Of a DNA stretch of 9,303 bases, positions 1 to 7,662 are shown in pieces. Source of the stretch: Candidatus Enterousia merdequi (GTDB lineage Bacteria > Pseudomonadota > Alphaproteobacteria > Rs-D84); the NCBI GenBank assembly GCA_018065345.1, contig JAGHTM010000110.1, positions 1-9,303 on the forward strand, given 5' to 3'. The position numbers and the translations under genes were made by a program. The stretch's first letter is position 1. Each line of letters begins with the position of its first letter. The notes beneath the pieces were generated by a model. That model was given only the letters and a program-made list of their open reading frames with translations. It did not search any database and was not told the origin of the DNA.

Positions 1-53
1 TCATCAAATACTGGGACAACAAAATCATTTGTTCCCATCAAAACCAATTTCAT
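1..53 (-). CDS. fmt: Methionyl-tRNA formyltransferase, first 17 codons only (cut by window edge)
   Basis: The leftward frame beginning with ATG at 53-51 translates as MKLVLMGTNDFVVPVFD and runs off the left edge. This matches the conserved N-terminus of methionyl-tRNA formyltransferase (family pattern MKIVFMGTPDFAVP), which formylates initiator Met-tRNA in the cytoplasm using 10-formyltetrahydrofolate. The ATG follows the TAA of the upstream deformylase gene (56-54) with no gap, so translational coupling is likely. The def-fmt pair is a standard bacterial arrangement: one product adds the formyl group and the other removes it. The Pro usual in the GTPD motif is Asn here. Only the first strand and glycine loop of the Rossmann-like domain are visible, so the call rests on this short motif plus position next to def. 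Confidence 0.88.
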   Translation of the reverse strand, partial: MKLVLMGTNDFVVPVFD

Positions 54-554
54 TTAATGTCTCCGATTTACTTTACGCATCAACATTTCACGTTTTACCC
101 CAGACAAATAGTCCATAAATAAAATTCCATCTAAATGGTCTGTTTCGTGTTGTGCAATACGTGCCATTACCCCAGACATTTCTGCAGTCAATTTTTCGCC
201 ATGTTCATTTGTCCATTCTATCACAACCGTGGACGGTCTTTTAACATTAGCATAAACAGGTAAATCATCAGCCCCCAAAACAGACAAACACCCTTCTTCC
301 ATAACAGATGTTTCATCACTTTTAGATAATATAACAGGATTTATCATGCGATAAACTTCTTCGGTATCAGGATTCATCATAACCAAAAATCTTTGTGTAA
401 TTCCAACCTGAGGCGCAGCGAGCCCAACACCATTTTGTTTGGTCATCATTTTGACCATTTCATCCATAGTTTTTAACAATTCAGGTGTCACATCAGAGAC
501 AGGCGTGCATTTTTCACGCAAAACTAAATCACCACAAAGTTTCATTTGCAACAT
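54..554 (-). CDS. def: Peptide deformylase
   Basis: This 166-residue metalloenzyme removes the N-formyl group from nascent proteins at the ribosome exit. All three family motifs are present: GVGLAAPQ at residues 42-49, EGCLS at 87-91 with metal ligand Cys89, and HETDH at 136-140 with ligands His136 and His140 and catalytic Glu137. The length is normal for the family. I place the start at ATG 554-552 because an AAAAAGG ribosome site (569-563) lies 8 bases upstream. A TTG at 560 would be only 2 bases from that site, and a later ATG at 545 would be further away than usual. The gene is followed immediately by fmt and is divergent from rmuC. A likely promoter (TTGTCA at 614-609, 16 bases, TACAAT at 592-587) lies just upstream and overlaps the rmuC start. 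The enzyme looks intact and active. Confidence 0.97.
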   Translation of the reverse strand: MLQMKLCGDLVLREKCTPVSDVTPELLKTMDEMVKMMTKQNGVGLAAPQVGITQRFLVMMNPDTEEVYRMINPVILSKSDETSVMEEGCLSVLGADDLPVYANVKRPSTVVIEWTNEHGEKLTAEMSGVMARIAQHETDHLDGILFMDYLSGVKREMLMRKVNRRH

Positions 555-574
555 CGACAAAACCTTTTTATAAT
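546..574 (+). promoter_or_regulatory. Candidate sigma70-type promoter for rmuC
   Basis: TTGCAA (546-551) and a perfect TATAAT (569-574) are separated by 17 bases, which predicts a start near 581 and a leader of about 27 bases before the rmuC ATG. The -35 box lies inside the first codons of def, so the two divergent promoters are interleaved and could interfere with each other. Confidence 0.6.
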
Positions 575-586
575 CTATCTAAGTTG

Positions 587-614
587 ATTGTAGCAAAGGA
601 TTTTGAAATGACAA
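587..614 (-). promoter_or_regulatory. Candidate sigma70-type promoter for def-fmt
   Basis: Read leftwards, TTGTCA (614-609) and TACAAT (592-587) are separated by 16 bases, each one mismatch from consensus. Transcription would start near 580, about 25 bases before the def ATG. The -35 box overlaps the first codons of rmuC. The AT-rich background makes chance matches common, so this is a candidate only. Confidence 0.5.
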
Positions 615-1486
615 CATATATTTTAGGTATGCTCTTCTTTATTATTATCTTGTTATTAGTGCTTATTTTTCGCAAATCGAACGTCGATTTATCTTCTATC
701 CGTGAAGATAATGCGCGTCTTCGCGAAAGATTATCAGAAAGATTGGGTATGCTGTCACAAAATGCTATTGAATTAAAAAATATCAGTTCTGATATTGCTA
801 ATTTCAAAGATATTTTAATGGGCAATAAACAAGCGCGTGGAACGTTTGGCGAACGACAATTGGAAGATTTGGTTTCTGATATTATGCCACCAGAAAGTTA
901 TGCTTTCCAAAGCGTTCTATCAACAGGTGTCCGTCCAGATTGCATTATAAGATTACCATATCCACCAGGAGACATGGTTATTGACAGTAAATTTCCATTG
1001 GAAAGTTATAATAAGATTTTACAAGACAAAAACGATATAGCTGCAAAAAAACAATTTGAATTAGATGTTCGCAAACACATTGATGCTATTTCAGAAAAAT
1101 ACATTATACCTGGTGTGACTGCCGAATCTGCGATGATGTTTATTGCATCAGAATCTATATTTATGGAATTACACAAACAATTTCCGAATACTATTGAATA
1201 TGCGGCACACAAAAAAGTATTTATAGTTTCCCCATCAACATTATGGGCAACATTAAATACTATACGTGCTGTCCTTTCAGATATAAAAATCAAACGTGTA
1301 GCGACAAAAATTAAACGCGAACTTGATTTATTATTAAGTGATTTATCAAGATTAAATGAACGCAGCGAAAATTTACAACGACATTTTTCACAAACAAGTT
1401 CAGATATTGAAAGCATACAAACATCTGTATCAAAAATTACTCCACGTGCTGAAAAGTTACGTGATATGGATTTTGGAGAAGATTAA
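608..1486 (+). CDS. rmuC: RmuC family DNA recombination protein (short form)
   Basis: RmuC proteins limit rearrangement between short inverted repeats and carry a PD-(D/E)XK-nuclease-like core. This protein has 292 residues: an N-terminal membrane segment at about 4-22, a charged helical stretch at 28-75 likely to form a short coiled coil, the RmuC core at about 78-235, and a helical C-terminus. Core landmarks are GERQLEDLV at 81-89, RPD at 109-111, the signature DSKFPLESY at 126-134, and SPSTLWATL near 209. Asp111, Asp126 and Lys128 fit the nuclease-like triad. It is shorter than typical RmuC proteins (roughly 400-500 residues), mainly in the coiled coil. The start at ATG 608 is supported by AAAGGA at 595-600, 7 bases upstream. 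The frame stays open back to 485, but that part is antisense to def. rmuC beside def-fmt is an arrangement I recall from alphaproteobacteria. Confidence 0.93.
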   Translation: MTTYILGMLFFIIILLLVLIFRKSNVDLSSIREDNARLRERLSERLGMLSQNAIELKNISSDIANFKDILMGNKQARGTFGERQLEDLVSDIMPPESYAFQSVLSTGVRPDCIIRLPYPPGDMVIDSKFPLESYNKILQDKNDIAAKKQFELDVRKHIDAISEKYIIPGVTAESAMMFIASESIFMELHKQFPNTIEYAAHKKVFIVSPSTLWATLNTIRAVLSDIKIKRVATKIKRELDLLLSDLSRLNERSENLQRHFSQTSSDIESIQTSVSKITPRAEKLRDMDFGED

Positions 1487-1509
1487 AAAACCGGCAAACG
1501 CCGGTTTTT
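1486..1509. terminator. Bidirectional intrinsic terminator
   Basis: CCGGC (1491-1495) and GCCGG (1500-1504) form a G+C-rich stem around an AAAC loop. The stem is extended by A-T pairs, with an A run before it and a T run after it. It begins at the last base of the rmuC stop codon and lies about 37 bases beyond the stop of the leftward phosphatase gene. Because the A and T runs flank a symmetrical stem, it can terminate rmuC rightwards and the efflux/phosphatase transcript leftwards. Confidence 0.9.
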
Positions 1510-1545
1510 ATTTATATTGTTTGATTATTATCTGAAATAAAAAAC

Positions 1546-2160
1546 TTACTTTATATCTTTCTTGGTACAACGAAGACCTGTTTTTCTATTTATCCAGACA
1601 TGTTCTTTTGCGATATTCATCATCGGCATATCGGACATACTATCAGAATAAGAACGAATTACATTTGGAATAATTTTATTTTCTTTTGCCCATTTATCAA
1701 ATGCAATAACTTTATTTTCCCCCCAACATATAAATTCGTATTTATATGGTTTTTTTGTATCCATCTTGGAACATATAACTGCATCAAATTTCATATCAGA
1801 AACTAAACTTGGAATTAAATAATCTGGGCCAGCAGAAACCAAAACAACCATATTGCCAGCTTGTTTTTCTTTTTTTACTTGTTCTTTTGCCCATCCAAAA
1901 CGTTTTTGTTTATGCTCTTTAATAACTTTTTTGGAAAAATTACATACCATTTTAGGTGTTAAAAAGTTACGAGCAACTTCGCGCCACCAAACACCTTTGA
2001 AATTTAATACCACTCCAAACACACAAAATGCTTCCAATGGTAAAAACAACCAAGGACGAGCAGAATGTTTGAAACAATATTTATAAAATTCATAATTTGA
2101 ATCAGATGCAGACAAAGTTCCGTCAAAATCAAATACTACTATATTTTTTTTCTGTAACAT
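1546..2160 (-). CDS. HAD-IB family phosphatase, PgpC-like
   Basis: The 204-residue protein has the full set of HAD phosphatase motifs: DFDGT at 11-15 (nucleophile Asp11, acid/base Asp13), VLVSAG at 105-110 with Ser109, a conserved-type Lys150 after GEN, and SYSDSMSD at 170-177 with metal-binding Asp173 and Asp177. A hydrophobic helix at about 36-55 sits in the cap region. The C-terminal pattern (YSDS, then D-x-P, then a tail with W and KTGL) resembles phosphatidylglycerophosphatase C, as does the length (about 211 residues in E. coli). SerB-like or other HAD-IB substrates remain possible. The start is ATG 2160 with a modest AGATAGG ribosome site upstream. It lies 62 bases after the RND permease in the same direction with no hairpin between, so it may be read from the efflux operon. 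A weak promoter-like pair near 2221 could also serve it. Confidence 0.8.
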   Translation of the reverse strand: MLQKKNIVVFDFDGTLSASDSNYEFYKYCFKHSARPWLFLPLEAFCVFGVVLNFKGVWWREVARNFLTPKMVCNFSKKVIKEHKQKRFGWAKEQVKKEKQAGNMVVLVSAGPDYLIPSLVSDMKFDAVICSKMDTKKPYKYEFICWGENKVIAFDKWAKENKIIPNVIRSYSDSMSDMPMMNIAKEHVWINRKTGLRCTKKDIK

Positions 2161-2222
2161 ATTTACCTATCTTTTCATTTTTTTCCTAAATCAGCATAAC
2201 ATAAAAAGCATCATTTATCAAA

Positions 2223-5200
2223 TTATTTTGATTTTTGGAATCTTTTACGCATTTTTTCCATTATTGTAAATACTGCCGGTGTCAAAGTAAAAGTCCAAAC
2301 CAATGATGCACACATTCCACCAATCATTACAGCACCCATAGCAACTTTCATTGCATCATCAGACCATAATTGTGGAACCATACCTGCAACAACTGCGATT
2401 GTAGTCATCCAAATCATACGTTTTTTATCCATCATTTCTTCCCATAAAACTTTTTTAGTGTCTTCGCCATTTTGAACACGAACAACAGTTGGCTCTAAAA
2501 CAAGAATATTATTATTCACCACCAAACCAACTAACATAACAAAAGCCAACATCGCACCAATATTTACTGTTGCGCCAGACAAGAACAACAACACAAACAC
2601 ACCAGCAAAACTGGTCAAAATAGATGTCGCAATTGTAAAAGGATGAACCAAAGAATTCATTATCGCAGCCAACAACATAAATGTTAAAATTGTTGCTAGT
2701 AAAAACGCTTGTGCGATTTCGCCAGTACTTTCTTCTTGAACTTCAGACATCCCAGCAAAAGTTGCTTTGTATCCAGTCTTCCAATCTATTTTATCTATTT
2801 CTTGTTGTATCTTTGCTTGAACAGGACCAATTGTTGATTTACCCAAATTTATATCTATTTCTGTCACTCTGTTTTTATCAAGACGATAAATATTTGATGT
2901 CCCTGGTTTTGTTTCTATTGTTCCAAGTTGTGAAAGAGCGACCATACCTTTTTGAGAATTTACATAAACATTCTCAAACATAGATTGTTTTTTGAATTGT
3001 TTTTCAAATTCTAAAATCATTGGGTATTCATCACCATTTTCTTTGTATTTATAAGTATCGTTTCCAAACAATGCTGTTCGCAATGTTGAGCCAGCATTTG
3101 CATTTTGAACACCCCAAAAATTCATTTTTTCATCATCTGGAATAAAACGAATTTCATTAGCAGGTGTCTGTTGTGCAAATACAGCACTTTGGACTTCATC
3201 TATTTGGTTTATTTTTTCAACTAATTCTTTTGCATATTCATCACGAATTGTATCATCATCACCAAATACATTTAATACCAAATCAGCGCTTACACCTGCA
3301 CCACTCATATTTTCACCGGCACGAATTTGGATTTCTGTGTCTTTAATTTCAGACAAATATGGCAATATTTTTTGTGCTAATTTTTTATCAGAAAGTTTTC
3401 TTTCACTTGTATCAACCAATTTTACCCGAACATCTATGTTCTGCAATCCTTTGTCCCCGATTTTCACAGTTGTAGATTTTACTTCTGGAAATTGCGTTAA
3501 AATATCTTCTATTTCTTTTGCTACTGATTCAGATTTAGCATATAAACTTCCCATCGGAGTGCGTGCTGTGATTGTTATTTCACTTGCATCCGTTGATGGA
3601 GAAAACTCATTTCCAACAAATCTCATCAAAGATGCAGACATAATCAAAGTCGCTATCGCACCAGCAATAACAACAAAAGGATGTTTTAATTGGTATTCAT
3701 ACCAACTGTGCAAACGAGATTTGTCATTACGTTCTTGAACAAATTTAACTTCTTTTTTCGTTTGTTTATTTTTTGATATCTTCAATAATTTTGCAATCAT
3801 CATAGGTGTCAAAGTAAAAGAAAACAGCAAAGACAATAATGTTAAATACACAACTGTCATACCAAACTGCAACATAAATTGACCAGCAATTCCACCCATA
3901 AACGCAAGTGGCAAGAACACCACCACATTTGTTCCAACACCTGCTAATACAGGAACAGCAACTTTACGAGTTCCTTCTTCTGCGGCTTGGTCTGGTGTTT
4001 TTCCAGATTTTAATTCATTTAATGCAGCCTCAATCAAAATAATTGCATTAGATACTAATGTTCCAAGTGCTGTTGCATATGCCAAAAGAGTCATCGCATT
4101 TATTGTAAATCCAGAATTATCCATCAAGAAAAATCCAGACATCAAAGATACAGGTATCACAACACCAGCTATGATTGTAGAACGCCAATTACGTGTAAAC
4201 CCTAACAGAACAAGTATCGTAAAGATAACACCTAGTATAATTCCATTGATCGTATCATCTGTTATGTTCGATATTTGAATTGAAGAATCTGTCACAATAG
4301 ACATCGTTGTTTCTGGAAACTTTTCTTGAAGCAACGATTCAAATTCTGGCAATTTTTTATTCAACGCTTCAGAAATTTTAATTGCATTACCATCAGATGC
4401 TTTGACAACAGACATTATAACAACATTTTCACCATTGTATCTTGCACCTTTTTCTATATCACGCGCAGCATCTACCACAGAAGCAACATCTGATAATTTG
4501 AAAACTTCGCCTTCAACAGTTGTGATTTCAAGGTTGGAAATTTCTTTTACATTTTGGAATTCACCAATAAAACGAACGTTTTCGGAATTTATATCTGTTT
4601 CTATTTTTCCACCTGGAACATTCAAATTACGCATAGCGATTGCAGATACTATGTCATTTATTGTCACACCACGTGCAGCCATCAAATCTGGATCCATTGC
4701 TATACGCACAGCACGTTGACGACCACCAAAAGTATTTACAGAAGCAACACCTTTGACTGATGTAATTTTGGTAGATAAAGTATCAGAAATATATTTTTCT
4801 ATTTCACGTGGATTACCACCACGAATAACAATGTCTAATACCGGTGTTTGCAAAGGATTTAATTTTGCAATCACAGGTTGTTTCAAATCATCTGGAAATT
4901 CATTGGCAAGCCCGTCTATTTTTGCTTTTACTTCATTTGCCTTGTCATCAACATTTACACCAAGATTAAATTCAGACATAACAATCGCTGTATTTTCATA
5001 AACTTGTGATGTGATTTTTTTAATACCAGCAACTTCTGACATAGCATTTTCTGCTTTCTTGACAACTTGTGTTTCAATTTCTTCACTTGAAGCCCCTGGA
5101 TAAATAAATGTTGCACTTACATAAGGGAAATCAACAGACGGTGTTCTTTCAATATTCATTTTTGGGAAAGAAACTATACCAAGTATCACAAAAAACAAAA

Positions 5201-5246
5201 CGAACATTATTGTTGTGACTGGCTTACGAATAAAGAACTTTAACAT
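2223..5246 (-). CDS. RND-family efflux permease (HAE1-like) lacking the TM4 Asp-Asp pair
   Basis: This 1007-residue inner-membrane protein has classic RND architecture: TM1 (10-28), a large porter loop, TM2-6 (about 332-484), TM7 (522-541), a second large loop, and TM8-12 (about 847-996). The N-terminus (RKPVTTIMFVL, then TPSVDFPYV and YPGASSEEIE) is typical of HAE1-type drug and amphiphile exporters, which expel substrates through an adaptor and a TolC-type channel using proton flow. The TM4 motif that reads VDDAIVVVEN in AcrB reads VSNAIILIEA here, so Asp407-Asp408 are replaced by Ser399-Asn400. In TM10 the AcrB Lys940 position is Asn911, within NNN at 911-913. Asn at the TM10 site is, as I recall, found in other RND subfamilies, but loss of both TM4 aspartates is unusual. 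The frame is full length and the remaining motifs are well kept, so it does not look like a decaying gene. The start at ATG 5246 has AAAGGA upstream, 15 bases after the adaptor gene. Substrate is unknown. Confidence 0.95.
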   Translation of the reverse strand: MLKFFIRKPVTTIMFVLFFVILGIVSFPKMNIERTPSVDFPYVSATFIYPGASSEEIETQVVKKAENAMSEVAGIKKITSQVYENTAIVMSEFNLGVNVDDKANEVKAKIDGLANEFPDDLKQPVIAKLNPLQTPVLDIVIRGGNPREIEKYISDTLSTKITSVKGVASVNTFGGRQRAVRIAMDPDLMAARGVTINDIVSAIAMRNLNVPGGKIETDINSENVRFIGEFQNVKEISNLEITTVEGEVFKLSDVASVVDAARDIEKGARYNGENVVIMSVVKASDGNAIKISEALNKKLPEFESLLQEKFPETTMSIVTDSSIQISNITDDTINGIILGVIFTILVLLGFTRNWRSTIIAGVVIPVSLMSGFFLMDNSGFTINAMTLLAYATALGTLVSNAIILIEAALNELKSGKTPDQAAEEGTRKVAVPVLAGVGTNVVVFLPLAFMGGIAGQFMLQFGMTVVYLTLLSLLFSFTLTPMMIAKLLKISKNKQTKKEVKFVQERNDKSRLHSWYEYQLKHPFVVIAGAIATLIMSASLMRFVGNEFSPSTDASEITITARTPMGSLYAKSESVAKEIEDILTQFPEVKSTTVKIGDKGLQNIDVRVKLVDTSERKLSDKKLAQKILPYLSEIKDTEIQIRAGENMSGAGVSADLVLNVFGDDDTIRDEYAKELVEKINQIDEVQSAVFAQQTPANEIRFIPDDEKMNFWGVQNANAGSTLRTALFGNDTYKYKENGDEYPMILEFEKQFKKQSMFENVYVNSQKGMVALSQLGTIETKPGTSNIYRLDKNRVTEIDINLGKSTIGPVQAKIQQEIDKIDWKTGYKATFAGMSEVQEESTGEIAQAFLLATILTFMLLAAIMNSLVHPFTIATSILTSFAGVFVLLFLSGATVNIGAMLAFVMLVGLVVNNNILVLEPTVVRVQNGEDTKKVLWEEMMDKKRMIWMTTIAVVAGMVPQLWSDDAMKVAMGAVMIGGMCASLVWTFTLTPAVFTIMEKMRKRFQKSK

Positions 5247-5261
5247 TTTATTTTTCCTTTT

Positions 5262-5879
5262 CTATTCTGCGATTTTAATTTTTTGATTGTCTTCTACATG
5301 TGATAAAATCACAATATCTCCAATGTTTAACCCTGATTTTATCAAAGCATTTTGTGCATCACGATTTGCAATAATAACTTTGCGCATTTTTGCTACACCA
5401 TCTTGTGCAACATATACAAAATCCCCATGTATTGCAGACATTGGCACAAAAAATCCATTTATTTTATTTTCTACATATTGCAAACCATCACTACAACCAT
5501 AAGTTTTTATTACATGCATCCCAGTATCTAAATCTATGTTTTTTGATACAGAAACAATTTTACAATTTGCTATTTTTTGACCAGACTTAAAATTATCAAT
5601 ACGTGCACCAGACACATACCCAACATTATTTTTTATTGTCAAAGGTTCTAATAAAACACCATCTGTTTTTTGCATTTCTAAAACATCTACAGGCAAACCC
5701 TTTTTGATATTATTACGCGTTATGTTAAACACATTGAAATTATTTTCTTGGGCTATGATATAAAATCTTATTCCAAAAACTGCGAATATTAAAAAGATAA
5801 CAGAAATATAAACAATATTTTTGTATTTACGTGTTTTTAATTTGTTTATAAGCAATTCTAATTTTTCTGAACTAAACAT
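5262..5879 (-). CDS. Short periplasmic adaptor (membrane-fusion protein) of the RND pump
   Basis: The 205-residue protein has a basic cytoplasmic N-terminus, one membrane anchor at about 21-42, and a periplasmic part whose second half matches the adaptor family. The matches are FKSGQKI at 97-103 (beta-barrel FKPGQ-like), KIVSVSKNIDLDTGM at 107-121 (barrel motif before I-D-x-x-T), VPMSAI at 145-150, YVAQDGVAKMRKV at 156-168 and SGLNIGDIVI at 182-191 (membrane-proximal domain). Adaptors normally have 350-400 residues, with a lipoyl domain split by an alpha-helical hairpin that contacts the outer-membrane channel. Here only about 50 residues lie between the anchor and the barrel, leaving no room for either. 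Cys106 and Cys129 could form a periplasmic disulfide. The gene starts 2 bases after tolC, with AGGTGA as ribosome site, and ends 15 bases before the permease. Assignment rests on these C-terminal motifs and the operon context. Confidence 0.8.
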   Translation of the reverse strand: MFSSEKLELLINKLKTRKYKNIVYISVIFLIFAVFGIRFYIIAQENNFNVFNITRNNIKKGLPVDVLEMQKTDGVLLEPLTIKNNVGYVSGARIDNFKSGQKIANCKIVSVSKNIDLDTGMHVIKTYGCSDGLQYVENKINGFFVPMSAIHGDFVYVAQDGVAKMRKVIIANRDAQNALIKSGLNIGDIVILSHVEDNQKIKIAE

Positions 5880-5881
5880 TT

Positions 5882-7189
5882 TTATTCACCTAACTTTATT
5901 ACTGATTCTTTTGCCATAATAATATTGTATTTTGCGTTTAACAAAGACATATCCATTTGATACAAAGCACCAGACACATCAGATAATTCAACAGCAGATG
6001 TTTGACCTGCAGCAAAACGATTAGCAGAAACATCGTATGATTTTTGTGCTAAATCATGCGCAGTATTTAATTTTTCCAAATTATTACAAAGATGTTCGTA
6101 TTTTTTAACCGCTGTATTATATTCTTCTGTCTTTAATTTTTTAGATTTTTCCAAATCTTGACGTGCTGCTTCTGCGTTCATCGCTTCAATAGTCGCATTT
6201 GCAGAATGAATACCACCATTAAACAATGGAACTTGCAAAGCCAATCCCCAATATGCAGATTGACTTCCAGATTTATCAAACATATGTCCCATATCTGTTC
6301 CCATAGAATAAAAAGAATACGAACCGACTGCAGCCAAAGTAGGCAACATTCCAGAACGTTTTGATGAAGCATTAGATTCATACATATTTATTTGTTTTTG
6401 GTAAATATCCCATTCTGGGTTAGACTTTAATTCTTTTGCATCTAATTTTTCAAATTCATCTGGAAAAACATCCGTTAAAACAACTTCTTCACTCTCATTT
6501 ATTCCAGCCATAATTTTTAACATTCTGTATGCAGTATCACGATTAAATTCTGCATCAGACAGATTTATTTCTTTGGACGCAATATCAGATTCTATTTTAA
6601 TTAAATTGCTACGATTAGCACGACCAGCAGCAGTCAATTTTTTACGTGCACTGCGTGCATTATCTAAATTAGTTTTAGTAATTTTAACTATCTCATCAGT
6701 CATTTTTGCAGTCCAATAAAGATTTGCAGCCGCATATTTTACTTCACGCAAAGTCAATTCCTGTGCAGATTTAGACATATCTATTGCGTCATGCAAAGCA
6801 TCAACTGCATTCCCAATTTTTCCAAAAGTGTATATTGGTTGTGACACACTTATCCCAGCCGAAAAAATATTATCTGGAATATCTGTTATAGGTAATGTTT
6901 CGCCCAATATAGCACCAATATCAGATGGAATATTTACCCCAGAAGAACTTGTTGGATGCAATGGGTCTATTAAATTCATATAAGACACAGTTCCATCAAT
7001 TGTCATCCAACGATTTGCATTCACAGAATCAAGTTGTGCTTTTGCTTTTTTTACATTTGCATCAGCCGTTTTCAAATCATTTGATTCAGCAACTATTTTA
7101 TCTATCGCATCTTGCAAAGATAAATCCATAGAATATGCACTTGGCACAATCATCAAAGCACATAAAATATAAAATAAAAATTTACGCAT
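5882..7189 (-). CDS. TolC-family outer-membrane efflux protein
   Basis: The 435-residue protein begins with a clear signal peptide (MRKFLFYILCALMIVPSAYS), cleavage likely after residue 20. Two tandem outer-membrane-efflux repeats follow. The first holds SLQDAIDKIVAES near 24 and the strand motif VSQPIYTFGKIGNA near 115-128. The second holds LQVPLFNGGIHSANA near 338-352 and RFAAGQTSAVELSDV near 401-415. Long charged helical stretches between them fit the periplasmic tunnel. Such proteins trimerise into a channel across the outer membrane and periplasm for RND pumps or type I exporters. Length is normal. The ATG at 7189-7187 overlaps the end of marR by 8 bases, with AGAGG as ribosome site inside marR, so translation is probably coupled. 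It should be the exit duct for the adjacent permease, though the short adaptor leaves the docking mode unclear. Confidence 0.94.
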   Translation of the reverse strand: MRKFLFYILCALMIVPSAYSMDLSLQDAIDKIVAESNDLKTADANVKKAKAQLDSVNANRWMTIDGTVSYMNLIDPLHPTSSSGVNIPSDIGAILGETLPITDIPDNIFSAGISVSQPIYTFGKIGNAVDALHDAIDMSKSAQELTLREVKYAAANLYWTAKMTDEIVKITKTNLDNARSARKKLTAAGRANRSNLIKIESDIASKEINLSDAEFNRDTAYRMLKIMAGINESEEVVLTDVFPDEFEKLDAKELKSNPEWDIYQKQINMYESNASSKRSGMLPTLAAVGSYSFYSMGTDMGHMFDKSGSQSAYWGLALQVPLFNGGIHSANATIEAMNAEAARQDLEKSKKLKTEEYNTAVKKYEHLCNNLEKLNTAHDLAQKSYDVSANRFAAGQTSAVELSDVSGALYQMDMSLLNAKYNIIMAKESVIKLGE

Positions 7190-7631
7190 TTAATACCTCT
7201 ATCTTTTTCAAAAGTTCATTTATAGTTTCAACTGTTTTTGCTAATTTCTCAGCATCTTCTTGTGGTAAAACTTTACATAAAGATTCAAGCCCTTGCATAA
7301 AATTATCCATAAGTTTTTCTGCCAAAACTTTGCCAGATTTTGTTACTTCATACCAAGTATCTCTGTGGTCATTTTCATCAACAGAACGAATAACCAGTTT
7401 ATCTTGTTCCAGTTTTTTGAAAATACTGCAAAGATTAGCCGTAGAAATAACTTCGCGATTTGCAAAATCTTTCAATTTAATTTTCCCAGCCAAATAAAGG
7501 CGCACCAACACAGACATTTGCTGTCTTGAATTATTAGAATTCGTTTCTAATAATGGCTGTAATCGACTGGACAAACGGCCCATAATACGCATATTTTCTG
7601 CCATTAAATTTATCGCTTTTGTATGATTCAT
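7182..7631 (-). CDS. MarR-family transcriptional regulator
   Basis: The 149-residue protein has helical N- and C-termini for dimerisation and a winged helix-turn-helix at about 36-100. Helices are seen in LKDFANREVISTANLCSIFKKLEQDKLV (helix-turn-helix about 53-80), followed by a wing with RSVDENDHRDTWYEVTKSGK at 82-101, the typical MarR pattern R-x-x-D-x-x-D-x-R and T-x-x-G. MarR proteins usually repress their own operon and release DNA when they bind small aromatic or amphipathic ligands. It is the first gene of the efflux cluster, overlaps tolC by 8 bases, and sits downstream of a promoter carrying a palindromic operator (7663-7685), so autorepression and control of the pump is a strong inference. 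The start is ATG 7631 with AAAGGTG at 7643-7637. The inducer cannot be told from sequence. Confidence 0.95.
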   Translation of the reverse strand: MNHTKAINLMAENMRIMGRLSSRLQPLLETNSNNSRQQMSVLVRLYLAGKIKLKDFANREVISTANLCSIFKKLEQDKLVIRSVDENDHRDTWYEVTKSGKVLAEKLMDNFMQGLESLCKVLPQEDAEKLAKTVETINELLKKIEVLNA

Positions 7632-7662
7632 AAATACACCTTTGATAATTATTTAGAAAATA

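Noticed and set aside
485..607. Upstream extension of the rmuC frame to a TTG at 485
   Set aside because: It is antisense to the conserved start of def and adds residues unlike RmuC. The ATG at 608 has a well-placed ribosome site followed directly by the membrane anchor.
2161..2222. Possible terminator between the permease and phosphatase genes
   Set aside because: The repeated AGCAT motif here is a direct, not inverted, repeat, and no stable stem followed by a T run can be drawn.
6178..6381. Open frames inside tolC and the permease gene, on both strands
   Set aside because: They lie wholly within strongly conserved coding genes, have low-complexity composition, and show no ribosome site or family resemblance.
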